Shown here: piece after piece, positions 1 through 8,233 of the stretch | Layout of the letters: each line of letters begins with the position of its first letter | Position numbering within the stretch: position 1 is the first letter of the stretch | NCBI GenBank assembly: GCA_000751295.2 | Contig: CCMO02000001.1 | Coordinates: 1,599,501-1,663,500 of the forward strand | DNA: 64,000 bases | Source: a bacterium YEK0313 | GTDB lineage: Bacteria > Pseudomonadota > Alphaproteobacteria > Rhizobiales > Phreatobacteraceae | Direction: 5' to 3' | Made by a program: the position numbers and the translations under genes | Notes under the pieces: model-generated | Databases searched by the model: none | Told to the model about the DNA's origin: nothing | What the model saw: the letters and a program-made list of their open reading frames with translations, nothing else

Positions 1-25
1 TGACGCCTTCGAGGGCCTTGGTCAT
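1..25 (-). CDS. frc: Formyl-CoA:oxalate CoA-transferase, first 8 codons only
   Basis: Only the start of this gene is in the window. The minus strand reads MTKALEGV, the usual N-terminus of formyl-CoA transferase, and an AGGGAGGA ribosome site lies just upstream. The enzyme moves CoA from formyl-CoA to oxalate, giving the oxalyl-CoA used by Oxc. It sits 40 bp downstream of oxc on the same strand, which supports the call despite the short length. The rest runs off the left edge. Confidence 0.7.
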
Positions 26-64
26 GCGATCCTCCCTAAACTGGATGCCTGTCGCTGATCGGTG

Positions 65-1807
65 TCACTTCTTGCGGAGCACGCTCTGCGGATTGAGGTT
101 GCCGATGCGGCCGCTCTCCGAACCCGCCGCCGGGTCGATCACCGCATTGACGAGGGTCGGCTTGCCGGAATCCATCGCGGCATTGACGGCGCGGGCGAGC
201 TCGTCGGGTGTCGTCGCCTGGACGCCGACGCCGCCGAAGGCCTCCATCATCTTGTCGTAGCGCGCGTCCTTGACGAAGACGGTGGTCGCCACGTCGCTGC
301 CGCCGGTCGGATTGACGTCGGTGCCGCGATAGATGCCGTTATTGTTGAAGACCACCACGCAGACCGGCAGGTTGTACCGGCAGATGGTCTCGATCTCCAT
401 GCCGGAGAATCCGAAGGCGCTGTCGCCTTCCACCGCCAGGACCGGCTTGCCGGTCTCGATCGCGGCGGCGACGGCAAAGCCCATGCCGATGCCCATCACG
501 CCCCAGGTACCGACGTCGAGACGCTTGCGCGGCTGGTACATGTCGATGACGCCGCGGGCGAGGTCGAGCGTATTGGCGCCCTCGTTGACCAGGATCGCGT
601 CCGGGCGCTCCTTGATGATCGTGCGCAGGGCGCCCAGCGCGCCGTGGAAATCCATCGGCGCAGTGTTCTTCATGAGCTTCGGCGCCATCTTGGCGACGTT
701 CTCCTCGCGCTTGGCACGCACCGTCGCCACCCAGTCGGCGGGCGCCGACGGGCCGTCATGGCCGAGGCCGGCTGCGAGCGCCGCGATGCACGAGCCGATA
801 TCGCCGACGACCGGCGCGACGATCTCGACATTGCTGTCCATTTCCTTCGGCTCGATGTCGATCTGGATGAAGCGCTTGGAGCCGGGCTCGCCCCAGGTCT
901 TGCCCTTGCCGTGGGACAGCAGCCAGTTGAGCCGGGCGCCGACCAGCATGACCACGTCGGCTTCCTTCAGGACCGTCGAGCGCGCCGCGCCCGCGCATTG
1001 CGGATGGGTGTCGGGCAGGAGGCCCTTGGCCATGCTCATTGGCAGGAAGGGCACGCCGGTCTTTTCGACGAAGCTGCGGATCGCCTCGTCCGCCTGGGCG
1101 TAGGCGGCGCCCTTGCCGAGAATGATCAACGGCCGCTTGGCGCTCTTCAGGACATCGAGCGCGCGCTTGACCGCGGCGGGATCCGGGATCTGCGCGGGAG
1201 CGGGATCGATCACCTTGACCAGCGATTTCGCGCCGGCCTCGGCATTCATGACCTGGGCGAACAGTTTCGCCGGCAGGTCGAGATAGACGCCGCCCGGCCG
1301 GCCGGAGACGGCGGCGCGGATGGCGCGCGCCACGCCGATGCCGATATCGGCCGCGTGCAGCACGCGGAAGGCGGCCTTGCACAGCGGCTTGGCAATGGCG
1401 AGTTGGTCCATCTCCTCGTAGTCGCCCTGCTGCAGGTCGACGATCTCGCGCTCGGACGAGCCGCTGATCAGGATCATCGGGAAGCAGTTGGTGGTCGCAT
1501 TGGCGAGCGCGGTCAGGCCGTTGAGGAAGCCGGGCGCCGAGACGGTCAGGCAGATCCCGGGCTTCTTCGTCAGGAAGCCGGCAATGGCGGCGGCGTTGCC
1601 GGCATTCTGCTCGTGGCGGAACGAGATGACGCGCATGCCCGCCGCCTGGGCCATGCGGCCGAGATCGGTGATCGGAATGCCGGGCACGCCGTAGATCGTG
1701 TCGACGCCGTTGAGCTTCAGGGCCTCGATGACCAGGTGAAAGCCGTCGGTCAGGTCCTCGACCTGCGCGTCGGCCTCGGTCGCCACCTTCAAAGTTGCCG
1801 TGCTCAT
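65..1807 (-). CDS. oxc: Oxalyl-CoA decarboxylase
   Basis: Thiamine-diphosphate enzyme of 580 residues that decarboxylates oxalyl-CoA to formyl-CoA and CO2 in the cytoplasm. The N-terminal pyrimidine-binding domain carries RHEQNA with the cofactor-activating Glu near residue 66. The C-terminal domain has the ThDP/Mg motif EGDSAFGFSG and, about 25 residues on, FNNNGIYRG. Length matches the family (about 565-585). A GGAGGAAA site precedes the ATG. It lies between gntR and frc on the same strand, so gntR-oxc-frc is probably one operon. Nothing is broken. Confidence 0.95.
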   Translation of the reverse strand: MSTATLKVATEADAQVEDLTDGFHLVIEALKLNGVDTIYGVPGIPITDLGRMAQAAGMRVISFRHEQNAGNAAAIAGFLTKKPGICLTVSAPGFLNGLTALANATTNCFPMILISGSSEREIVDLQQGDYEEMDQLAIAKPLCKAAFRVLHAADIGIGVARAIRAAVSGRPGGVYLDLPAKLFAQVMNAEAGAKSLVKVIDPAPAQIPDPAAVKRALDVLKSAKRPLIILGKGAAYAQADEAIRSFVEKTGVPFLPMSMAKGLLPDTHPQCAGAARSTVLKEADVVMLVGARLNWLLSHGKGKTWGEPGSKRFIQIDIEPKEMDSNVEIVAPVVGDIGSCIAALAAGLGHDGPSAPADWVATVRAKREENVAKMAPKLMKNTAPMDFHGALGALRTIIKERPDAILVNEGANTLDLARGVIDMYQPRKRLDVGTWGVMGIGMGFAVAAAIETGKPVLAVEGDSAFGFSGMEIETICRYNLPVCVVVFNNNGIYRGTDVNPTGGSDVATTVFVKDARYDKMMEAFGGVGVQATTPDELARAVNAAMDSGKPTLVNAVIDPAAGSESGRIGNLNPQSVLRKK

Positions 1808-1878
1808 CTGAAGTTTCCTCCGTTGTTCTGGTCCCCGCCCTCTCGAAGGGACGGTGGTGATGGTCGGGTCCGCCCCGG

Positions 1879-2628
1879 TCAGGCGAAGAACTCGCCTCCG
1901 TGCTTTTCGACATAGGCGGCGAGCCCGAGCGTATGTTCGCGCGACAGGCGTTCGGCCGCGTCCGCATCGCCGCTCTCGATGGCGGCGATGATCGCCATAT
2001 GATCGCGGATCGAGCCGCCGATGCGCTCGGCCCGGCCGATGGTGATCCGGCGGATGCCGCGCACATGCAGCAGGAGATTGGCCGTAAGGTCTTCGATGAG
2101 CCGCGAGCCGCCAAGCTGGATGATCGTCTGGTGGAAGACCAGGTTGGCGGCCGAATAGGCTTCGAGATGGTCGGCTGGCTGATGGCTGGCGTCGAAATCG
2201 GCGAAGATCGTCCTGAGGCCCGCGACCTCGGTACGGGGCGCGATCGTGGCGGCACGGCGTGCGGCCATGCCCTCGAGCGCCGCCCAGACTTCGATCATCT
2301 CGACGATCTCGCGCAGCGTCTTCTTGACCACGATGATGCCGCGGCGCGGGATCGGCCGGACGAAGCCTTCGTTCTCCAGCATGGTCAGCGCCTCGCGCAC
2401 CGGCGTGCGGCTGACCCCGAGTCGTTCGGAGAGCTGGCGTTCGTCGAGCCAGATCGTCTCCTTGTCGCCGTAGAGGTCCATTTCCGTGATGGCCCGCTTC
2501 AGGTCGACATAGACCCGATGCTTGAACGTCTGTTCAGGCTTGAGCGCCTCGATCACCAGAGGCGCGCCGCCCCGCGCGGATGCGCCCGGGTTCGCCTGAT
2601 TCTGGGCTCGATTGGCCGGTGCCTTCAC
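1879..2628 (-). CDS. GntR-family (FCD subfamily) regulator of the oxalate genes
   Basis: A regulator of about 249 residues with an N-terminal winged helix (ERLGVSRTPVREALTMLENEGFV) and a C-terminal all-helical FCD ligand domain. The frame stays open to 3012, but the upstream part is low-complexity and overlaps an operator. I therefore choose the GTG at 2628, with GAGG a few bases upstream. It heads the gntR-oxc-frc operon. A 22-bp palindrome ends 35 bp upstream of this start, so autoregulation is likely, with the same site pattern at both oxlT genes. The ligand is inferred to be an oxalate-pathway metabolite. Confidence 0.88.
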   Translation of the reverse strand: MKAPANRAQNQANPGASARGGAPLVIEALKPEQTFKHRVYVDLKRAITEMDLYGDKETIWLDERQLSERLGVSRTPVREALTMLENEGFVRPIPRRGIIVVKKTLREIVEMIEVWAALEGMAARRAATIAPRTEVAGLRTIFADFDASHQPADHLEAYSAANLVFHQTIIQLGGSRLIEDLTANLLLHVRGIRRITIGRAERIGGSIRDHMAIIAAIESGDADAAERLSREHTLGLAAYVEKHGGEFFA

Positions 2629-2662
2629 GGTGCCTCGCAGTCGGCAATTGGGTTGGTGCGAA

Positions 2663-2684
2663 GTATGCCAGACATCTGGCATAC
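2663..2684. promoter_or_regulatory. GntR operator O1 (gntR-oxc-frc)
   Basis: Perfect inverted repeat with arms GTATGCCAGA and TCTGGCATAC separated by CA, 35 bp upstream of the chosen gntR start. The half-site TCTGGCAT recurs upstream of both oxlT genes and the 45-codon ORF. The size and TGG...CCA form fit FadR/FCD-type GntR operators. Confidence 0.75.
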
Positions 2685-2932
2685 CAGACGAGAGCCTGTC
2701 AATGGCGTCGCGACGAACTGTTCGTTCCGGCCGGTCCGATCGGCGCCGGAGTGCTCCTTGCCGTACGCCGTCTCGGGCGCGACGGGCGGGACGGGCGGGA
2801 CGCAAGCGCCCGGAGCGGCCCCTGCGGTCGAGGACGGGAAGATCGTCTGTTTCGGCTGCCACGATTCCGGAACGCGCAAAGAAGACGGCCAGCCCCTGGG
2901 GCCGGCCGCCGGAGTTTGCGGGGAGAGAAAGA

Positions 2933-4249
2933 TCAGGCGCTGGTGAGAACGGCTGCCGTTGGCTGCGGCGCCGCCGGCGGCGTGATGGTGGAGCGCTGGA
3001 CGTGGGCGGCAAGCACCGGACGCAGGGCTACGATCGCGAGGAAGGCAGCCAAGAGGTCCATGGCGGCGACGGTATAGAGCACGCTCGCCCAAGTGCCGGT
3101 CGCCTCCATCAGAAGGTTGCCGACAGGGACGAAGAGCGCACCGATACCCTTGGCGCAGTAGAGCACGCCATAGATCTTGCCGATATGTTTGGTCCCGAAA
3201 GCGTCACCGGCAAGCGCCGAGAACAGCGAATAGACCTCGCCCCAGGCCAGGAACACGATGCCCGACAGGATCAGGAAGGCATAGGGGTTGTGGCCGAAAT
3301 AGCCGAGCGCGATGATACCCAGGCCTTCCATCGTGAAGGCGACGAGCATGGTCTTCTCGCGCCCGATATTGTCGGAGATCCAGCCGAACAGCGGACGCGA
3401 GATGCCGTTCATGATGCGGTCCAGCATCAGGGCAAGCGGCAGCGCGGCCATGGTGAAGAAATACAGATTGACGTTGTAATTCTTGACGCCGAGATCCTGC
3501 GCGATGACGCCGAGCTGCGCGACGGCCATCATGCCGCCGGTGACGACGCAGATGAACATGAAAAACATCAGCCAGAACAGCTTGGTGTTCATCGCCTCGG
3601 TGAGCGTGTAGTCGCGCCGCGTCTGGAACACCTTGTCGGACACCTTGACTTCCGACTTCTCCGGCGCGCGCAGGAACCACGCGGCGATGAATGCGATCAT
3701 GCCCTGGAGGATGCCGAAGAACAGGAAGGTCGATTGAAAGCCGCTCGATTGGATCATCGCGGCGATCGGCAGGATCGTGGCCGCCGAGCCTGCGCCATAG
3801 CCGCCCGCGGTGAGGCCGACGGCGAGACCGCGGCGATCCGGAAACCATTTCAGAGCATTGTTGATGCAGGTCGCATAGATGCAGCCGACGCCGATGCCGC
3901 CCACCGCCGCGCCAAGATAGAAGCCCCACAGCGAGGTCGCCTGCGAGTTGATGATCCAAGAGAGGCCGAGACCGACCGCGCCGATGGCGACCATGAAGCG
4001 TGGGCCGTACTTGTCGATGAAGTAGCCCTCGATCGGGGTAAGCCAAGTCTGGACGAGAACGAAGATTGTGAACGCAACTTGAATAGAGGCGCGATCCCAG
4101 CCGAACGTCTGTCGAATTTCGGGTACGAACAGCGTCCAGGCGTATTGAATATTCGCAGCAGCGACCATGCAGATGACGCCGACGATAATCTGGGTCCAGC
4201 GCGTTTTTTCTGAGACAGATTGCTTCGTTGGTACAGCGGTTAGGCTCAT
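2933..4249 (-). CDS. oxlT: OxlT-like oxalate/formate antiporter, copy 1
   Basis: Major facilitator protein of about 438 residues with twelve predicted membrane helices. Near the N-terminus it has the TRWTQIIVGVICM segment and IQYAWTLFVPEI, typical of the oxalate/formate antiporter family, and loop motifs DKYGPR and DNIGRE. It should exchange external oxalate for formate across the inner membrane. The frame extends to 4306, but the ATG at 4249 has a strong AGGAGG site and aligns with copy 2. Two TCTGGCATGCC repeats lie about 145-172 bp upstream. The pair with copy 2 (5624) looks like an old duplication. Confidence 0.88.
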   Translation of the reverse strand: MSLTAVPTKQSVSEKTRWTQIIVGVICMVAAANIQYAWTLFVPEIRQTFGWDRASIQVAFTIFVLVQTWLTPIEGYFIDKYGPRFMVAIGAVGLGLSWIINSQATSLWGFYLGAAVGGIGVGCIYATCINNALKWFPDRRGLAVGLTAGGYGAGSAATILPIAAMIQSSGFQSTFLFFGILQGMIAFIAAWFLRAPEKSEVKVSDKVFQTRRDYTLTEAMNTKLFWLMFFMFICVVTGGMMAVAQLGVIAQDLGVKNYNVNLYFFTMAALPLALMLDRIMNGISRPLFGWISDNIGREKTMLVAFTMEGLGIIALGYFGHNPYAFLILSGIVFLAWGEVYSLFSALAGDAFGTKHIGKIYGVLYCAKGIGALFVPVGNLLMEATGTWASVLYTVAAMDLLAAFLAIVALRPVLAAHVQRSTITPPAAPQPTAAVLTSA

Positions 4250-4393
4250 TTCATTTCCTCCTAATCCGGCCGCTTGGGCGGCGCTGTCTTTACGGCCTCT
4301 AGCCATTTGGTCTCGATGTGGCGGTCGGCGGGAGAGGAGGCGCTAGATCCCCCGCGACACCTGGCTCGGGCCGTAGCCCTGAGACAGGCACAT

Positions 4394-4421
4394 ATCTGGC
4401 ATGCCTAAATCTGGCATGCCA
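4394..4421. promoter_or_regulatory. GntR operator O2 (oxlT copy 1)
   Basis: Two direct copies of ATCTGGCATGCC, about 15 bp apart; the second forms the palindrome TGGCATGCCA. It shares the TCTGGCAT half-site of O1 and O3 and lies upstream of oxlT copy 1. Confidence 0.65.
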
Positions 4422-4429
4422 CTTTGGGG

Positions 4430-4880
4430 GCGTAAAGAAGCAGTTTTCGACTTCGTGCGTCGATTAACCTGTCATCGGCAAAGTGAAGACTTGTGTCGGA
4501 CCAAGAATTTGCTCCATTCGTCAGAATGGAATTTCGCGGGCCGTAATAACTGAAAGATCTGATTTCGTTTTAACTATGAGACATGTTTGCTTTGCGAGCC
4601 TGATTGGAAATATTATAATAACTGTAAGCGGAAAGTAAGCCAGCATATGTGCGCTGTTACCGCCAAGATATTGAGAATAGTTTCCGAAAAACTCGACTCT
4701 ATACGCCGCTATGGAAGAATTGTGATTGATTCGCATATATCCGCGTCAGATCGCCGCAGCTTTCGGGATTGAATGTATTGGAGGTAAAAAACGGTATCAT
4801 CTAATTTGATTCACGTAATAATAAAGACTATCTATTGACTAGATTTGAATTTATAGCCGTGAAGAACCTAGGCGATTCTC
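4430..4880. other. AT-rich segment without a recognisable gene
   Basis: This stretch is far more AT-rich than its surroundings and has many stops in all frames. The only open frames (61-71 codons) resemble nothing I know. It may be remnant foreign DNA or a long promoter/leader region between the two oxlT blocks. Confidence 0.5.
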
Positions 4881-4980
4881 CAGATGCGCCAGCTGCTCGC
4901 CGACTGCGATCTTCGAGATTTGTCTCTTACGACAATGACGCGGCCAGTTCGACCCGGCGGGCGGGCGCAGAGCGACCGAC

Positions 4981-5180
4981 CGCGTCGGTCTGCTTGACGA
5001 GACGATCGGCAGCATCCAGGTGCCGGCGGTGACGCCGGGCAATGTCACGGTGCCGCGCTACGAACACGGTTTCGTCGACGGCCTCTTTGCCCGAGGCAGC
5101 AGGAAATATTTCGGTGTCCTGCCGGCCTCTACGATCTCGGCGAGTACAATTTCGACGGCCGTGTCTCCGTGGCCGAAAGC
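4981..5180 (+). pseudogene. Decayed 3' copy of the beta/gamma-crystallin-like gene at 7153
   Basis: Translation gives RVGLLDETIGSIQVP, then NVTVPRYEHGF, then SRKYFG. After a frameshift near 5113 it gives GLYDLGEYNFDGRVSVA. This aligns with the C-terminal part of the protein at 7153-8067 (RIGVANDTVSSVYVP, TLTVKLHEHDFG, SKYFG, GLYNLSEFGFDDRVSAVE). Upstream, MRQLLAD near 4885 may be a further remnant. There is no intact start or single frame, so it is a fragment, probably from a duplication that preceded insertion or rearrangement around oxlT copy 2. Confidence 0.75.
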
Positions 5181-5245
5181 GCTCTCCTTTTCGCAATGCA
5201 ATATCGTCTTAGCTGCGTTGCAGCACGGGCCCTGCCACACTGGCG

Positions 5246-5259
5246 TCTGGCATGCCAGA
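5246..5259. promoter_or_regulatory. GntR operator O3
   Basis: Perfect 14-bp palindrome TCTGGCATGCCAGA, with the same half-sites as O1. It ends 30 bp before the ATG of a 45-codon ORF at 5290, a position suited to promoter control. Confidence 0.65.
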
Positions 5260-5289
5260 TAGCACCCATCAAACGAACCGGAGACGGAC

Positions 5290-5427
5290 ATGACCACCCA
5301 GCTTCTCACTCAGTATCGCCGCCGCCAGGGCCTTGCCGAGCGCCTCTGGGCCCCGATCGCCGCCTTCCTCGATCACGTCGGCGAGATCAACGCCCGTCGC
5401 GGCGCAACCGGCCCGTTCGGCCTCTGA
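5290..5427 (+). CDS. Small protein of 45 residues in the oxalate cluster
   Basis: Unrecognised small ORF starting MTTQLLTQYRRRQG and ending GATGPFGL. GGAG precedes the ATG by six bases. The middle (ERLWAPIAAFLDHVGEI) could form an amphipathic helix between Arg-rich ends; there is no signal peptide. It is preceded by operator O3 and followed by a terminator-like hairpin, which favours a real transcript of its own. Function unknown; co-regulation with oxalate uptake and breakdown is inferred from position only. Confidence 0.5.
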   Translation: MTTQLLTQYRRRQGLAERLWAPIAAFLDHVGEINARRGATGPFGL

Positions 5428-5469
5428 ACTGCGAATTCAGCCTTCGGCTGCATTTCCATACCGGCTGCA

Positions 5470-5494
5470 GGGGGGGCTCGCGCCCTCCCTTTTG
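5470..5494 (+). terminator. Rho-independent terminator after the 45-codon ORF
   Basis: Arms GGGGGGGC and GCCCTCCC (one mismatch) around TCGC, followed by a T-rich run. Confidence 0.55.
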
Positions 5495-5547
5495 TTTGGC
5501 CCGATCGCCGGCCGGCTAGATTTTTTTGTGCTCTTTCTCTTGCAGGT

Positions 5548-5566
5548 TGGCATAACATATACCAGA
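5548..5566. promoter_or_regulatory. GntR operator O4 (oxlT copy 2)
   Basis: Half-sites TGGCATA and ATACCAGA face each other 58 bp before the ATG of oxlT copy 2. It is a less perfect form of the O1 repeat, with one C-to-T change in an arm. Confidence 0.55.
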
Positions 5567-5623
5567 CTGCCCCCAAGTCAGTGACAGTAAGCCGCATTGA
5601 CAAGCCAAAATCAGGGGTAGGAA

Positions 5624-6934
5624 ATGACTGACACTGCGCAAGGAGGAGCGCCAGCTCCACGCGTCAGCGATCGCTATCGTTGGACGCAGCTCGTCATTGG
5701 CGTCATCTGCATGGTGATGATCGCCAACCTGCAATATGGCTGGACGTTCTTCGTCCCGGACATCCAGAAAAAGTTCGGCTGGGATCGCGCTGCGATCCAG
5801 TGGGCCTTTACCCTGTTCGTGCTCTTCGAGACCTGGCTCGTGCCGATCGAAGGCTGGTTCGTCGACAAGTACGGGCCGCGTGTCGTCATCATCTTCGGCG
5901 GCGTCCTGTGCGCCGTCGGCTGGGTCATCAACGGCTATGCCGATACGCTCAGCGGCTTCTATCTCGGCCAGGTGATCGCGGGCATCGGCGCCGGCGCCGT
6001 CTACGGCACCTGCGTCGGCAACGCCCTGAAATGGTTCCCGGACAAGCGCGGCCTTGCCGCCGGCATCACCGCCGCCGGCTTCGGCGCGGGCTCGGCGCTG
6101 ACGGTCGCGCCGATCCAGGCGATGATCCAGAATTCGGGCTTCCAGGCGGCCTTCATCAATTTCGGCATCGGCCAGGGCGTCATCATCGTGATCATGGCCT
6201 TCTTCCTGGCGGCGCCGTTGGCCGGCCAGGTCCCGGCGGTGGTGGCCAATGCCAACATCATCCAGACCCGTCGCAACTACAAACCGACGGAAGTGCTGCG
6301 CCAGCCGATCTTCTGGCTGATGTATTTCATGTTCGTCATCGTCGGCGCCGGCGGCCTGATGATCACCGCCAACCTCAAGCCGATCGCCGCCGACTTCAAG
6401 ATCGACAACGTGCCGGTGACGCTGATGGGCGTGACCATGACGGTGGTCACCTTCGCGGCCACCATCGACCGCGTGCTGAACGGCCTGACGCGCCCGTTCT
6501 TCGGCTGGGTTTCGGACAATATCGGCCGCGAGAACACCATGTTCATCGCCTTCGCGATGGAAGGCATCGGCATCTACATGCTCTACCTCTGGGGCCACGA
6601 TCCCGTCTGGTTCGTGCTTCTCTCCGGCTTCGTGTTCTTCGCCTGGGGTGAGATCTACTCGCTGTTCCCCTCGACCTGCACCGACACGTTCGGCTCCAAG
6701 TTCGCGGCGACCAATGCGGGTCTGCTCTACACCGCCAAGGGGACCGCGGCGCTGCTCGTGCCCTTCGCCAACTACCTGCAGCAGTCGCAGGCGAGCTGGG
6801 ACGGCGTGTTCCTCATCGCCGCCGGCGCCAACATCCTGGCTTCGATCCTCGCCATCGCGGTGCTGAAGCCTTGGCGTGCCGGTGTCGTCGCCCGGGCGCA
6901 GATCCCCGAGGGGACGGCCGCCAAGGCCGCCTGA
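5624..6934 (+). CDS. oxlT: OxlT-like oxalate/formate antiporter, copy 2
   Basis: Protein of 436 residues, closely similar to copy 1 along its length: RWTQLVIGVICM near residue 20, LQYGWTFFVPDI, DKYGPR and DNIGREN. Twelve hydrophobic helices; inner-membrane exchange of oxalate for formate is the expected role. GGGGTAGG precedes the ATG. It has its own operator (O4) and a strong terminator after the stop. Having two antiporters that differ in sequence may serve different oxalate levels or counter-ions; that part is inference. Confidence 0.88.
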   Translation: MTDTAQGGAPAPRVSDRYRWTQLVIGVICMVMIANLQYGWTFFVPDIQKKFGWDRAAIQWAFTLFVLFETWLVPIEGWFVDKYGPRVVIIFGGVLCAVGWVINGYADTLSGFYLGQVIAGIGAGAVYGTCVGNALKWFPDKRGLAAGITAAGFGAGSALTVAPIQAMIQNSGFQAAFINFGIGQGVIIVIMAFFLAAPLAGQVPAVVANANIIQTRRNYKPTEVLRQPIFWLMYFMFVIVGAGGLMITANLKPIAADFKIDNVPVTLMGVTMTVVTFAATIDRVLNGLTRPFFGWVSDNIGRENTMFIAFAMEGIGIYMLYLWGHDPVWFVLLSGFVFFAWGEIYSLFPSTCTDTFGSKFAATNAGLLYTAKGTAALLVPFANYLQQSQASWDGVFLIAAGANILASILAIAVLKPWRAGVVARAQIPEGTAAKAA

Positions 6935-6959
6935 ACACCCCTCGCCTGACCGAGACGGG

Positions 6960-6994
6960 AGGCCGCGACCTTAGGAGGTCGCGGCCTTCTTCTT
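6960..6994 (+). terminator. Rho-independent terminator of oxlT copy 2
   Basis: Perfect 12-bp arms AGGCCGCGACCT and AGGTCGCGGCCT around a TAGG loop, then a T-rich tail, 25 bp after the oxlT stop. Confidence 0.85.
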
Positions 6995-7152
6995 GGGCGC
7001 GGCCGGCCGGCGGCCGGCGTGGCTTCCGGACGAAATCGCACCGCCGCCCCGGCATATGCCGGCTAACGCATGCAGGCGTACCGCCTATGGTCGGCGGCTG
7101 CAGCGGAGAGGTGGGGCTGCATTCCGGAAGCCGTCAGACCGAGGAAAACGCC

Positions 7153-8067
7153 ATGCTGGCCAAACGCCTTCACGTCGAACTGACCGAATGGAAGCCGAAC
7201 GACTATTCCGAGAGCCGCGACCACGATCATGAGCTGGAATGGTATCTATGGTTCGAGGGACGCCTCGCCTACAGCCTGTTCGACCGTGGCCCGAGCGATC
7301 TCGTCCCCCTGCCGGGAGCCTTCAGGGACACGCGCACCGGCCGGCTCGAGACCAGGCCGACGATCTATCCGCTGGTGGTCGGCAACCGTTTCAAGGTCCG
7401 CCTCGTCGCGATCGAACGCGACGGACCGCAATGGCTCGACCCCGACGACCGCGCGAAGGGCGAGTTCTTCATCGACATGGACAAGGACCCGCCGCTCTCC
7501 ACCTGGCGGATCATCGCCGCCAACCCGCGCGAAACCGATCTCAACGTCGAGGCCTCGTTCCGGATCAACTGGCTGGACTATGTCGACACGGACGAGATCG
7601 CCGATCCCGGGCCGCCGCGCATCATCGACGACGCAAACCATCCGTATCCCTGGGGCGATGAGGTCATGGTGTTCGAGCACTGGCTCGGTCTTGGCCGCAA
7701 GGCGGCGCTCAAGCTCACCGGGGACAACCGCTTCTCGCGCCGCGAATTCCTGTCATTCACCGGTACTCCGGGCCGGCCGGGCCAGCTGAAACAGATGCTG
7801 CAGGACGTCTATCGTTTCGGCGCCGGCCGGATCGGCGTCGCCAACGATACGGTCAGCAGCGTCTACGTTCCGCGCAAACGGCCGGGCACCCTCACGGTGA
7901 AGCTCCACGAGCACGATTTCGGCGATCCGCGCTTCGCTGAGGGCGCCAGCAAATATTTCGGCTCCGCAGGTCTCTACAATCTCAGCGAATTCGGCTTCGA
8001 CGATCGCGTCTCCGCGGTGGAGGTGACGCATACCTATCCCAAACCGGCCTCGTCGCCGGTCAACTGA
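7153..8067 (+). CDS. Hypothetical protein with a beta/gamma-crystallin-like C-terminus
   Basis: A 304-residue protein starting MLAKRLHVELTEW; GAGGAAAA precedes this ATG, while the longer open frame upstream runs through a terminator. There is no signal peptide. The last 55 residues (TVKLHEHDFGDPRF, SKYFGSAGLYNLSEFGFDDRVSAVEV) resemble a beta/gamma-crystallin Greek-key motif, including a near-consensus DDxxSx calcium site. The N-terminal 200 residues are unrecognised and rich in Trp, Asp and Pro. A decayed copy of the 3' part lies at 4981-5180. Role unknown; the crystallin link is by motif and moderately sure. Confidence 0.7.
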   Translation: MLAKRLHVELTEWKPNDYSESRDHDHELEWYLWFEGRLAYSLFDRGPSDLVPLPGAFRDTRTGRLETRPTIYPLVVGNRFKVRLVAIERDGPQWLDPDDRAKGEFFIDMDKDPPLSTWRIIAANPRETDLNVEASFRINWLDYVDTDEIADPGPPRIIDDANHPYPWGDEVMVFEHWLGLGRKAALKLTGDNRFSRREFLSFTGTPGRPGQLKQMLQDVYRFGAGRIGVANDTVSSVYVPRKRPGTLTVKLHEHDFGDPRFAEGASKYFGSAGLYNLSEFGFDDRVSAVEVTHTYPKPASSPVN

Positions 8068-8233
8068 CCCGGAACGCCGCATCCCGATGCGACCCGCGCG
8101 GGCCCGGCCGGCGCGCCGGGCCGCCAGCACGGCCTGATCGGTTCGCGCGATCGATCCGATGAGAATTATCGCAGTTCCCCCGGTGCACGGGTCCGCGCAT
8201 TGCTGGCGGCTCGGGCGAGCCGGGGGAAACGCG

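Noticed and set aside
62..1915. Long open frame of 617 codons opposite oxc
   Set aside because: It is the antisense shadow of a GC-rich gene; the translation is Asp/Arg/His-rich and has no known domain, while oxc on the other strand is complete.
2629..3012. N-terminal extension of the GntR gene
   Set aside because: Low-complexity sequence that overlaps the operator; the GTG at 2628 has a ribosome site and the family N-terminus.
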